Assembly: GCF_000737325.1 (NCBI RefSeq)
Contig: NZ_CP011125.1
Location: 7,192,001 to 7,256,000, forward strand
Direction of reading: 5' to 3'
Origin: Sandaracinus amylolyticus
GTDB lineage: Bacteria; Myxococcota_A; Polyangia; Polyangiales; Sandaracinaceae
Length of the DNA: 64,000 bases
Below, piece after piece: positions 1-8,422 of this stretch. A program made the position numbers and the translations under genes. Below the pieces are notes generated by a model. That model saw only the letters and a list, made by a program, of their open reading frames with translations, was not told where the DNA came from and ran no database searches. Position 1 is the stretch's first letter. Every line of letters begins with the position of its first letter.

Positions 1-1907
1 TCGACCACGAACGTGTGCGCGGCCTCCGCCTCGATCCCCATCACCAGCACCGCGCCCGCGTTGAACTGACGATCGAGCATGTCCGACGTGCAGCCCGACG
101 CGAGCGTGCAGATGCTCGAGAGGTTCTGGTAGTCGCTGATGAAGTACGTGAGCTGTCCGTGCGTGAGCTCGTCGATGCGCCCGTATCGCGCGCCGACCTC
201 GTAGTTCCACGCCGTCTCGGGCAGCACGTCCGCTTCCTGCCCCGGACCGATCGGCGAGAACCCGAGGTGCGCGCCCGCGAACACCGCGAGCTCGGGGAGC
301 AGCGCGTACTGCACACCGACGCCCGGCAAGAACGCGTATTGCTCGCTCGAGATGCGGCGCCCGGTGTATCGATCCTCGTGCTCGAGCCAGATGAGCTCGG
401 TGCGGAACCCGGGCGAGATGGTCAGTCGCTCCCAGGTCACGCCCCAGCTCGCATACGCCGCGAGCGCCCACGCGCTGTCGTGGTTGCCCTCGAGCTCGAG
501 CCCCGCGTTCTGCAGCACCATCTGCTGCTGCAGGAGGTAATACGTGTCACCCGTGTGATTGCGGGTGATCTCGTCGAAGTGGAGACGAGCACCGTAGTCG
601 ATCCGATGCGCGAAGGGTCCGGTGTCGAACGACACGCGCCCGTTCGCCTGGATGCCCTGCACCGCGAAGATGCGGTGGTTGCGCGCGACGAGCAGCGGCG
701 CGTCGCTCGGCTCCGCGTCGAGCGTGCCAGTCAGTCGCTCGTACTGGCTCGCATAGATCATCGGATTCTGGAGGATCCGATCGAACCCGACGCGCGTGCC
801 GCACGTGTCGAGCTCTCCGGCCGGCGTGATCGCGAGCGTGTCGCAGAAATGATCGAGCCGATACCAGGTGCGCTCGAAGTCGTGCCGATAGGCGGTGACG
901 GTGAGCTCCACGTCCTCCGACTCGATCTGATATCGGAGCTGCACGCGCGTGCGCCACCACTCCATCCGATCGAGCTGCGTCGCCGCATAACGACGATAGG
1001 GATTGTCGCGGAAGTCCTGATCGCTCAGGCCGAGATACGTCTCGTTCGACTGCTCGAGCCCGAGCCCGAACGTGACCTCGAGCCGATGATAGAAGTCGCG
1101 ATCCAGACTGCCGTGCAATTCACCGCGAGCGATGATGTCGGTGCGGTGGAACCCGGTGTCGGTATCGCCGCCCGGCGGCGCATCGAGCTCGTGGAAACCG
1201 CTCGAGCGCAGGTGCAGCGCCTCGACGAGGAACCCGCCCCACTCGTTCGAGTCGCCGTAGTACAGGTGCGCGCGCCCGTACCACGTGTTGCCGAGCGAGA
1301 GATCGATGCGCCCCTCGCGGCGCCCGGGGATCTGACGGCCCTGGAGATCGATCGCGCCACCGACGGTGTGCGGGCCGTAGAGGACCGCGGCGGGCCCGGC
1401 GGTGACCTCGACGCCGGTCATGCGCGCCATCAGCGGGAAGTAATACGCAGCAGGCGCCGAGTACGGCGCGGGCGCGAGGAGGACTCCATCCTCCATCAGC
1501 GTGATCTTCCGGCTGCGCTCGGCGCTCGCCCCGCGGATGCCGATGTTCGGGCGCAGTCCGAAGCCCTCTTCGGTGCGCACGTACACACCGGGCACCTGCG
1601 TGAGCACGGCGAGCGGGTCGTTGTAGTCGAGCTGCTCGAGCTCCTCTTCGCCCATCACGTGCACCGAGCCGCCGGCCCGGAACACCTCCTCGGCGCGCGC
1701 TCGCACGAGCACTTCGCCGGTCGTCAGATCCTCGTCGCGCGCCTCGCGCGTCACGTCGACCTGCTCTTCGGTCGCTGCGCCGTCTTCGGCCTCGACCTCC
1801 GTCGTGTCGTCGCTCGGCGGTGGCTCCTCGCCAGCCTCGGTCTCCTGCGCCTTCGCCTCGACGCTCCACAGGAGCGCCGCGATCACCACGAGCCATTGCC
1901 AGCGCAT
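1..1907 (-). CDS. FecA-like TonB-dependent outer-membrane receptor (C-terminus beyond window)
   Basis: About 635 residues are visible before the gene leaves the window, so the end of the barrel is missing. A signal peptide with cleavage after AKA (residue 20) is followed by an acidic linker and a plug domain (about 60-190) with the FecA-type run GIRGASAERSRKITLMEDG, then alternating barrel strands. Such receptors import ferric chelates or other large ligands across the outer membrane using TonB energy. The start codon overlaps the stop of the upstream carboxylase gene by one base (TGATG), so the two are translationally coupled, and an imelysin gene starts the operon. The FecA resemblance is family-level only; the actual substrate cannot be read from the sequence. 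No TonB box is certain. The family is clear; the ligand is not. Confidence 0.9.
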   Translation of the reverse strand, partial: MRWQWLVVIAALLWSVEAKAQETEAGEEPPPSDDTTEVEAEDGAATEEQVDVTREARDEDLTTGEVLVRARAEEVFRAGGSVHVMGEEELEQLDYNDPLAVLTQVPGVYVRTEEGFGLRPNIGIRGASAERSRKITLMEDGVLLAPAPYSAPAAYYFPLMARMTGVEVTAGPAAVLYGPHTVGGAIDLQGRQIPGRREGRIDLSLGNTWYGRAHLYYGDSNEWGGFLVEALHLRSSGFHELDAPPGGDTDTGFHRTDIIARGELHGSLDRDFYHRLEVTFGLGLEQSNETYLGLSDQDFRDNPYRRYAATQLDRMEWWRTRVQLRYQIESEDVELTVTAYRHDFERTWYRLDHFCDTLAITPAGELDTCGTRVGFDRILQNPMIYASQYERLTGTLDAEPSDAPLLVARNHRIFAVQGIQANGRVSFDTGPFAHRIDYGARLHFDEITRNHTGDTYYLLQQQMVLQNAGLELEGNHDSAWALAAYASWGVTWERLTISPGFRTELIWLEHEDRYTGRRISSEQYAFLPGVGVQYALLPELAVFAGAHLGFSPIGPGQEADVLPETAWNYEVGARYGRIDELTHGQLTYFISDYQNLSSICTLASGCTSDMLDRQFNAGAVLVMGIEAEAAHTFVV

Positions 1908-3307
1908 CAGCGCTCCCCGATCCGAGCGAGCGCGGACGTCGCGACGTCGAGCGGCGGACCCGAGGGCTCCGGGAGGATCCAATCGGCGGGCAGGAGCGAG
2001 TCCTCCACGCGAGCGAGGTCCACGTCGGGATCGATCATCCGAGCCATCCGCCGTCCGTTCAGAGACACCCACGCGTCCACGCGTACCTCGACATCCATCT
2101 CGCCGCGCGCTCGATGCTCGCGGGCGATGTGATGCGCCAGCTGGAGGATCATGTCCGGCTGCGCCGAGAACTCGACCTCTTGATCGCGCGTGAGGTAGTC
2201 GCGCGGCGCGACCTCGCGCTCGAAACGCCGACCACGCGTGCGCACGCGATAGGTCACGCTGCCGTTCTTCTCGCGACAGAGGACGCGCCACGACCACCGC
2301 ATCCCCTGCTCGTGCCACAGCACGTTCCCGCCATACGCATACGCGCGCAGCGGCATCAGCACGTGGAACGCGCACCACGCACCGAGCGCGACCGTCGCGA
2401 CGGCGCGCGATCCCGCGAAACGCGGCACCGTCGACGCGATCGAGGGTGCATCGCTTTTCCGCCCGAGCACGCGAAGCACCGCGCGCGGCCACGACGGATC
2501 GAAGAACACGAGCGCCGTGACGCTCATGATCCAGGGGAACATCCCGATCTGGAACAGCGAGCCGGTCGCGACGTGGAAGACGAGCAGCGCGGCATACGCG
2601 AAGGGCCGCGTGCGACGCCACGAGAGCCAGATCGGGATCGTGAGATCGTAGAGGAACCCCGCCCAGCTCATCGCGTACGCGACCTCGATGCGGTCGAAGT
2701 ACGCACCGATCACCGGCGTGCTCATCCGCGCGCCGAGCCAGATCTGGAGCGGCTGCGCGTGCAGCAGCCAGTCGCTCGTCAGCTTCGCGAGCGCCGCGAA
2801 CACGTAGACGACGCCGACCTGGAAGCGCACCAGCCACGTCATCCATCGCGGCAGCGTCGCCGCGCGGAGGTGCGGGCGCAGCTTCGCGTCGAGCGACCAC
2901 GCGCGATGGAGCGGCAGCACGCTCATCACGAGCGCGAGCACGCTGACGAGATAGTAGTGGTTGAGATAGGTCGTGACGTCGATCAGCTCGACGTACGTGA
3001 AGAGCAAGAAGAAGAGGACGATCGCGACGCGGTAGAAGAGCCCGAGCGCGATCAGCGCGCCGCAGATCGCCATCGCCACGAACACCGCGTGGATCCACGG
3101 CGCGGGCAGCGGGCGCACCCACTCGAAGCCCCAGTACGTGAAGTGGAAGGTCGGGCGCGCGTAGAAGCGCTCGACCCAGCCCTCCGCGACGAATCGCGTC
3201 GGGATCACGACGGCGAGCACGCCGAACACGATCCGGAACACGGCGAGGGCCGCCGCGTCGGTCGGCTGGTGGGCGCGCGCCCAGAGGCTCGACAGCACGC
3301 TCCGCAT
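1907..3307 (-). CDS. Vitamin K-dependent gamma-carboxylase homologue (HTTM plus C-terminal domain)
   Basis: A 466-residue integral membrane protein. The N-terminal 260 residues hold several hydrophobic helices of the HTTM/VKGC type, with LNHYY at 115-119 and AKLTSDW at 174-180; Lys175 aligns with the proposed catalytic base of animal gamma-glutamyl carboxylase (KKLDADW). Unlike short HTTM proteins, it keeps the downstream lumenal-type region: WSWRVL, a PDM..LAHHIA stretch, and near the end VSLNGR followed by DPDVDLA, all recognisable from full-length carboxylases. Known family members turn Glu into gamma-carboxy-Glu, although bacterial members have been shown to act on other substrates or are uncharacterised. 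It sits 10 bases after the imelysin gene and overlaps the TonB receptor gene by one base. Modification of the neighbouring imelysin protein is speculation. Family assignment is strong; activity is unproven. Confidence 0.9.
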   Translation of the reverse strand: MRSVLSSLWARAHQPTDAAALAVFRIVFGVLAVVIPTRFVAEGWVERFYARPTFHFTYWGFEWVRPLPAPWIHAVFVAMAICGALIALGLFYRVAIVLFFLLFTYVELIDVTTYLNHYYLVSVLALVMSVLPLHRAWSLDAKLRPHLRAATLPRWMTWLVRFQVGVVYVFAALAKLTSDWLLHAQPLQIWLGARMSTPVIGAYFDRIEVAYAMSWAGFLYDLTIPIWLSWRRTRPFAYAALLVFHVATGSLFQIGMFPWIMSVTALVFFDPSWPRAVLRVLGRKSDAPSIASTVPRFAGSRAVATVALGAWCAFHVLMPLRAYAYGGNVLWHEQGMRWSWRVLCREKNGSVTYRVRTRGRRFEREVAPRDYLTRDQEVEFSAQPDMILQLAHHIAREHRARGEMDVEVRVDAWVSLNGRRMARMIDPDVDLARVEDSLLPADWILPEPSGPPLDVATSALARIGER

Positions 3308-3317
3308 CGCGACCCGA

Positions 3318-4607
3318 TCAGTCGTTGTCTTCGGCGGCGCCCATCGGGAGCTCGAGCGCGAGCACGGTGCGGAACTCGGCCTTGAAGAGATCGGTGATCG
3401 CCTTCACCGCCGCGTACATCGCGGCGTACTCGTCGACGTGCGCCGCGAACGTGGTCGCATCGACCGGCGGCAGCGCCGCCGCGAGCGCGACCGCGGCCGC
3501 GATCTTGGTGCGCATGTCCGCCTCGAGCTCGGTCGCGCCGACGGTGAGCAGCAGATCGTCGAAGCCGATCGCGTCGGTGCCCTCGGGCGCGCCGAGGAAG
3601 AGCGCCTGGAACGCCTGCAGGTTCGGCAGGATGTGCTCGCTCGAGCGATGCGCGTAGCGCGACTCGAGGAGCTCGGGACAGCTCTCGCTCTCGCAACGAT
3701 CGTTGATCGACGCCGGGGCGCCGAGCTTCGAGTCCTTGATCTGCCGATCCAGATAGAACATCGCGTGGAAGATCGCGTTCAGCCCGTCCTGCGACATCGG
3801 GTAGACGGTGCTGCCCTCGCCCGCCGTCGCGAGCTGCGTCACGAATGCGCCGCCCTCGGGGGCCCACGCCGCGAGCAGCGCGTCGGCTGCGCGATCGACG
3901 AGCTGCGCCAGCGCGTGTGCATGCGCCGCGCGCCGCGCACGGACGCCGCTCTCCCCGAGCGCAGCCCACGCCTCGGGATCGACGGTCACGGCCGCGCCGG
4001 GATCGCAGTCGTGATCGGCGCTCGGCTCGAAGAGCAGGTACTCGATCGCGCCGAGGCCGAGCATGTAAGGGCCCTGCCGCCGCAGCGTCTCGAGGTCCTC
4101 GTACACGCCCGACTGCGTCGCGACGTCGATGCGACACCGGTTGAACGAGGGCCACGCGTACATCGCCTCGCGAAGGCCGCGTCCGCCCGTGACCTCTCCG
4201 CCGGCCATGCCGCCCGGCCCGAGCTGGAGCAGCTCGGCGCGCTCGACCACGACCATCGTGCTGCGCCATGCGTCCTGCGCCGCTGCGCGGGTGTCGTCGC
4301 TCGGCGCGCTCGCGTGCGCCTGGGTCGCGGCGACCAGCGCCTCGGTCTCCGTCGCGAGCTCGCGGTACGTCGGCAGCACGACGCGCTCACCGATCGACAC
4401 GAGCAGCGCGCGCGTCGCCTCGGCGCGCGTGAGGCCGCCGGCATCGCGCGTGTCGGACACGTCGGGGCGCGGGCCCGAGTCCACCGGCTCGGTCGAGGCG
4501 TCCTCTCGCGGCGGCTCCTGCGTGGACGACGAGACGATCACGCAGCCGATCGCGAGCGCGGCGGTCGCCGCAGGGAGCATTCGGAGGATTCGCGGAGTCC
4601 TGTGCAT
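3318..4607 (-). CDS. Imelysin-family (peptidase M75-like) lipoprotein
   Basis: 429 residues starting at the ATG before a short lipoprotein signal (lipobox ending LAIGC). A longer ORF upstream has no signal logic and is not used. Imelysin motifs are present: GGGLR-like GGRGLREAMYAWP, then GLGAIEYLLFE where most metal-binding imelysins have GxHxxE. Here the His position is Gly, while Glu is kept, as in the IrpA-like subgroup with a GLPALEYLL-type motif. A second conserved stretch, PMSQDGLNAIFHAMFY, follows. Family members are periplasmic or surface metal-binding proteins, usually iron-regulated, and are not active peptidases. It is the first gene of an operon with a gamma-carboxylase homologue and a TonB receptor, supporting metal uptake. 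No Fur box is obvious in the short upstream gap. Confidence 0.88.
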   Translation of the reverse strand: MHRTPRILRMLPAATAALAIGCVIVSSSTQEPPREDASTEPVDSGPRPDVSDTRDAGGLTRAEATRALLVSIGERVVLPTYRELATETEALVAATQAHASAPSDDTRAAAQDAWRSTMVVVERAELLQLGPGGMAGGEVTGGRGLREAMYAWPSFNRCRIDVATQSGVYEDLETLRRQGPYMLGLGAIEYLLFEPSADHDCDPGAAVTVDPEAWAALGESGVRARRAAHAHALAQLVDRAADALLAAWAPEGGAFVTQLATAGEGSTVYPMSQDGLNAIFHAMFYLDRQIKDSKLGAPASINDRCESESCPELLESRYAHRSSEHILPNLQAFQALFLGAPEGTDAIGFDDLLLTVGATELEADMRTKIAAAVALAAALPPVDATTFAAHVDEYAAMYAAVKAITDLFKAEFRTVLALELPMGAAEDND

Positions 4608-4738
4608 CGTGGCGCTTCCGCTCCGGCCGAGGTACCCGTCCCGCGGAGCGCGCCCGGAGACTGCGCGATCTCGCGAGTTCGACGCAAACGCGGAGACGAC
4701 CGAGCGCACGCTCGATCGTCTCCGCGCGAGACTCCCGA
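4608..4738 (-). promoter_or_regulatory. Intergenic region with the imelysin-operon promoter
   Basis: 131 bases between the imelysin start and the delta-60 gene stop. The distal third is occupied by a terminator hairpin, leaving about 80 bases for a promoter of the imelysin, carboxylase and TonB genes. I see no recognisable -35/-10 pair or Fur box in it. Confidence 0.4.
4689..4726 (-). terminator. Hairpin terminator after the delta-60 lipoprotein gene
   Basis: Arms 4689-4699 and 4716-4726 are exact inverted repeats of 11 bases, and the interior continues as CGAGCG/CGCTCG with a two-base loop. On the minus strand the stem is followed by TTTGCGTC, a short T stretch. It lies 12 bases past the stop of the delta-60 lipoprotein gene and separates it from the imelysin operon. 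Confidence 0.75.
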
Positions 4739-6439
4739 TCAGTCCACGGGGAGCAGGTAGAGCACCGCGTCGTCGTCGGCGCCCGCGCCGTCCGCGCCCG
4801 CGATGCCGACGACCGCGACCGTCGACTCGTCGGCCGAGAGCGCCACGCTCCAGAAGAAGTCGGTGCCGCCGAGATCGAAGAGGCGCGAGCCGTTGGTGCC
4901 GAACGTCGTGTCGGGCGCGCCGTTCATCTCGAGCACGGCGACCATCGCGTCGACCTCGGGCATCTCGCCCGCCGGCGGCGCGGTCGCGGGATCGGGGCGT
5001 CCGCCGCCGACCGCGAGCACGCGATCGTCGCCGAGCACGATCACCGCGCGGCCGTTGTCGCTCCAGTTGCCGACGTCGATGTACGTCGACCCGCCGGTGC
5101 CGTACGTCGAGTCGAGCTCGCCGTCCTCGGTGAAGCGGAACGAGACCCAGTCGGTGGTGTTGGTGCGCGTCGTCTGGATCGTCGGGCCATACCCGATCGT
5201 GACCATGTTCGTGCCCTGCAGCGCCGCACCGTACGCCTCCGCGTTGCGCTGATCGCGGCCCGCGAAGTCGTGCCAGACGCCGGGAAGCGTCGTCTCGTCG
5301 TCCATCGCGAAGTCCGGGTCGAAGTCGCCGTCCGGCTCGACCTTGTAGAGCACCGGCTGCTGCGACACGCGGTACATCATCGGGTCGGGGGGAGGCGCTG
5401 CGTCGGCGGGCTCGGTCAGCGCCGTCGACCTGATGTAGCCGGTGCCGATGATGCTGCCGTCGGGCAGCACGGTCGCCGAGCGCGCGCTGAGGCCCGCGCC
5501 ACGGCGCGCGAACGTGAGATTTCCGGTGCCCGGAGCGCCGACGATGTCGACGTTCACGAGGCCGTCACCCCCACCGAAGGCGTTGTCGCGCTCGCCGTCT
5601 GCGGAGAGGCGAAGCAGCGCGAAGATCGAGTCGGTGCGGGGCAGCGTCGGCTCCGCGCCGAACGTGGCGGGCTGCGATCCCACGGCGCGCTGGGTGCCGT
5701 GCACCACGAGCCGCTCCTCCGCCCCCAGCGAGATGCTCCACACGGTGTCTCGACCGCTGAGCGTCGTGCCCGACACTTCGCCGGTCGAGAGATCGAAGCG
5801 CGCGACACCCTCGTCGCCGAAGTCGGTGTCGACGTCGCCCGTCGTCGTGTCGAAGCCGACGAGAACGATGTCGGTGTCGCCGTCGCGCGGCGACGCCGCC
5901 GTGATGTCGTGCTCGACCTCGCCCGCGATCACCACGCGACCTGCGGTCGGCTGGACCACGATCCCGTACGCGTTCTCGCGATCGCCCGCGTAGCTCGCGG
6001 GATCGCCCGGCGTGTCGGGGTTCTCCGCGAGGTTGAGCGTCACGAAGCCATCCTCGCCGAACTCCTCGACGAGCTCGCCGTCCGCGTCGAACTTCGCGAC
6101 CACGAGCGCGAAGTCGTTGGCCGCGACCGCGATTTGTCCCGCGGCGTACACGTTCCCGGCCGCGTCGAAGGTCACGGCGCGGAAGCGATCGTGCGCCGTC
6201 TCGGACAGCGCGATGACCGTCGGCTCGGGATCCGGCTCGGTGCCGCCGTCCGTGCCCGCGTCCTCGTCGGGCTCCTCACCTGCGTCGCTGCCGGCGTCGT
6301 CCTCGTCGGGCCCGGCGTCCGAGCCACCCATCGACGCGTCGCGACCCGCGTCGGGCGTGCCCGACGGGCCGTCGTCGTCGCCGCACGCGACGAGCACGCC
6401 CGAGAGCGCGACGACAGCGAGCAACCTGCACCATTTCAT
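4739..6439 (-). CDS. Delta-60 repeat lipoprotein
   Basis: 566 residues from the ATG that has GGAG six bases ahead; an ATG two codons earlier is too close to that site. The signal ends in a VLVAC lipobox, followed by a long Asp/Ala/Gly/Glu linker. The body contains repeated units of about 60 residues marked by D..FG..G....D, for example DTDFGDEGVARFDL, DSTYGTGGSTYIDV and DTTFGTNGSRLFDLG. This is the delta-60 repeat typical of large secreted proteins of Myxococcota and related bacteria, expected to form a beta-propeller-like fold. Function is unknown. Its upstream region carries Fur-like half sites shared with the haem-receptor promoter, so iron control is possible. Strong hairpin downstream. 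Confidence 0.85.
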   Translation of the reverse strand: MKWCRLLAVVALSGVLVACGDDDGPSGTPDAGRDASMGGSDAGPDEDDAGSDAGEEPDEDAGTDGGTEPDPEPTVIALSETAHDRFRAVTFDAAGNVYAAGQIAVAANDFALVVAKFDADGELVEEFGEDGFVTLNLAENPDTPGDPASYAGDRENAYGIVVQPTAGRVVIAGEVEHDITAASPRDGDTDIVLVGFDTTTGDVDTDFGDEGVARFDLSTGEVSGTTLSGRDTVWSISLGAEERLVVHGTQRAVGSQPATFGAEPTLPRTDSIFALLRLSADGERDNAFGGGDGLVNVDIVGAPGTGNLTFARRGAGLSARSATVLPDGSIIGTGYIRSTALTEPADAAPPPDPMMYRVSQQPVLYKVEPDGDFDPDFAMDDETTLPGVWHDFAGRDQRNAEAYGAALQGTNMVTIGYGPTIQTTRTNTTDWVSFRFTEDGELDSTYGTGGSTYIDVGNWSDNGRAVIVLGDDRVLAVGGGRPDPATAPPAGEMPEVDAMVAVLEMNGAPDTTFGTNGSRLFDLGGTDFFWSVALSADESTVAVVGIAGADGAGADDDAVLYLLPVD

Positions 6440-6481
6440 GGACATCTCCAACCGCCTCCCCACAGGACCGTGCGCCGTGCA

Positions 6482-6519
6482 AATGATTCTCGCTGGCGCT
6501 GAGGACGCGGATGATAGTC
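6482..6519 (-). promoter_or_regulatory. Possible Fur-type operator pair upstream of delta-60 lipoprotein
   Basis: AATGATTCTC (6482-6491) and GATGATAGTC (6510-6519) lie 28 bases apart. The same two elements in related form, CGATAGTC and GTCATTCTC, occur in the kelch/TonB-receptor intergenic region. They resemble halves of the Fur box. This is a reading by eye; no promoter boxes are certain. Confidence 0.35.
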
Positions 6520-6573
6520 GCTCTCACCTCGTACGCAACGAAGCGCGCGACGGGACCCGCCGCGCGCCGCGGA

Positions 6574-8178
6574 TCAACGGGAGCGATAGAGCGCGACGAC
6601 GCCATCGAGGTTTCCCGCGGGCTCGAGATCGTCGCCTCCGAACCACGCCGCGCCCGAGAAGGTCGCCGCCACGATCGGATCTCCGCTCGCGGTCGCGGAC
6701 GTGACGGCAGCATCTTCCCCGGCCCCACCGAACCGTGCCGCCCATTCGATGCCGAGCGTCGAGTCGAAGGCCGCCATCAGCACGTCGGCACCGCCCAGCG
6801 CCGTGAGTGTTCGCGATGCGACGCTCACGTCGGCGTCGGAGGTACCTCCGACGATGATCGAGCCCGAAGCGTCGATGCTCACGGACGTGAACCGATCCGC
6901 ACCGGCACCTCCGAACGAGGTCGCGCGCATCGGAGCTCCGGTGTCGTCGAGCACCGCGAGAAGCGCGTCCGTTCCCATCGCAGTGACGCTCGTGGAACCG
7001 AACGTCATCGTGCCCGCGACCGCGCCCGCGATCACGAGGTTCCGGGCCCCGTCGACCGCGACGGAGTCGGCACGGTCCGGGCCTGCAGAACCGAACCCGA
7101 CGAGCCATTGGAGCAGCAGGGCGGAGGTCGAAAGCGCGGTCGCGAAGACGTCGGTGCCAGTCGAGCGGATGGTCCTGTCGCCCGCGGACAGCGCCCCGGC
7201 GAAGGTGCCGACGAGGAAGAGCCTGTTCGATCCCGCGGCGAGCTGCGGGTTCGGCCATGCAGAAAACGCGGTCGAGAAGATCTCACGGCCCCCGAGGATC
7301 GCACCGTTCATCGGGGAGAGGAGATCGACGAACAGGCGATGCGACCCGGGCGCATCGTGCTCCTCGAGCGTCGAGACCACGGCGATGTAGCTCCCGAACA
7401 CGACCAGACTGTTCGCCGAGTAGGTGGGCCCTTCCGAGGAATCGAGCGAACGATCGGGGAACGTCTGGTTGCGCCAGCGCTGGGTGCCGGACGCGTCGAA
7501 GCTCGAGGCCCAGGGGCGGGAGCCTGGGCCGTCGTCGGCCGGGGCCGACCCCGCCGCGTGCAGATTGCCCTCGCTGTCGACGACCAGCGAGCGGGGGTAC
7601 ACGCCAGCCCCCACACCCGTCGCCCAGACGACCGCACCCTCGCTGGTGTGCTTCGCGATGAACCCGCCGGGAGGCACGACGAAGCTCGCGATACCGAATC
7701 CGCTCGAGAAACCGCTGACGTACACGTTGCCCGCAGGGTCCGTCGCGACGTCGAGGAGCCTCGAACCATCCGGCAGGTCGACGACGCGTTCCCAGCGCTG
7801 GATCGGCAGCGCTCGGCACTCCGACTCCTCGCAGATCTCGCTGCTCGCACACGCATTGCCGCAGGCTCCGCAGTGCGCGCTCGACGTCGTCACGTCGGTC
7901 TCGCAGCCGGCGGCGTTCGCGTCGCAATCGTCGGTGCCGGGCGCGCAGCGCGGTGCGTCGGGCGGCGACTGCGCGTCGATGGGCACGCCCGCGTCCGGCT
8001 CGCCGCCGTCCGGTGTGATGCAGATCGGGCCGTCGTCGCCTGGGTTCTCGATCGTGCCGGGTCCGCAGACGCAGCGACCCATGTCTTCGTCGTACGTGAG
8101 ATCGCCGCAGACGGGTCGACGGCAGCCTGCAACGACGATGACGATCGCGGTCACGCTCCAGAGCGAACGGGCACCCAT
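6574..8178 (-). CDS. SBBP (beta-propeller repeat) lipoprotein
   Basis: 534 residues. The start is fixed by GGAGGAGG six bases before an ATG opening MGARSLW, with a VVAGC lipobox; the ORF remains open upstream across a terminator. An N-terminal Cys-rich part (about 20-130), including CGACGNACASSEICEESEC, resembles myxobacterial surface-protein modules. The rest is a beta-propeller with repeats such as VATDPAGNVYVSG, VVDSEGNLHAAGS and VSIDASGSIIVGG, matching the seven-bladed SBBP repeat. The domain probably binds a protein or polysaccharide at the cell surface; no catalytic site is visible. It lies between the triple-HmuY gene and the delta-60 lipoprotein, all on one strand, but a terminator separates it from HmuY. 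Confidence 0.85.
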   Translation of the reverse strand: MGARSLWSVTAIVIVVAGCRRPVCGDLTYDEDMGRCVCGPGTIENPGDDGPICITPDGGEPDAGVPIDAQSPPDAPRCAPGTDDCDANAAGCETDVTTSSAHCGACGNACASSEICEESECRALPIQRWERVVDLPDGSRLLDVATDPAGNVYVSGFSSGFGIASFVVPPGGFIAKHTSEGAVVWATGVGAGVYPRSLVVDSEGNLHAAGSAPADDGPGSRPWASSFDASGTQRWRNQTFPDRSLDSSEGPTYSANSLVVFGSYIAVVSTLEEHDAPGSHRLFVDLLSPMNGAILGGREIFSTAFSAWPNPQLAAGSNRLFLVGTFAGALSAGDRTIRSTGTDVFATALSTSALLLQWLVGFGSAGPDRADSVAVDGARNLVIAGAVAGTMTFGSTSVTAMGTDALLAVLDDTGAPMRATSFGGAGADRFTSVSIDASGSIIVGGTSDADVSVASRTLTALGGADVLMAAFDSTLGIEWAARFGGAGEDAAVTSATASGDPIVAATFSGAAWFGGDDLEPAGNLDGVVALYRSR

Positions 8179-8272
8179 CGGACCTCCTCCGGGAGCGATT
8201 CTCGCTCCCGCCTGGCCGACGTTGTCGTAGCGCGGAGGCGGCGGTTGCGTCCGTCCGAGCGTCGAAAAGGAA

Positions 8273-8302
8273 GCGCCCCCGACGGAGACCCGTCGGGGGC
8301 GC
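8273..8302 (-). terminator. Strong terminator hairpin after the HmuY-type gene
   Basis: Exact 13-base arms (8273-8285 and 8290-8302) with a four-base AGAC loop. On the minus strand it is followed by TTCCTTTTC, while the plus-strand flank is A/G-rich, so it stops minus-strand transcription. It lies about 120 bases past the HmuY gene stop and 95 bases before the next start. Confidence 0.85.
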
Positions 8303-8395
8303 GAAAGGGAGGGCGGCAGCTCGCCATGTCCGAGGAACCCGAGCTGCCGGACCCGGCACATCATTGCGCCGCGTCGAAGAGAACTCTGGATCAGA

Positions 8396-8422
8396 TGAGA
8401 ATGAGTGTCAACTCCATTCTCA
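8396..8422. promoter_or_regulatory. Inverted repeat TGAGAATG-11-CATTCTCA, Fur-like operator candidate
   Basis: Perfect 8-base inverted repeat around an 11-base spacer, overlapping the TGA stop codon of the HmuY-type gene. The sequence resembles Fur boxes of the TGAGAATGA type. It lies upstream of the SBBP lipoprotein gene, but on the far side of the terminator, so it could instead be part of a 3' hairpin. Confidence 0.4.
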
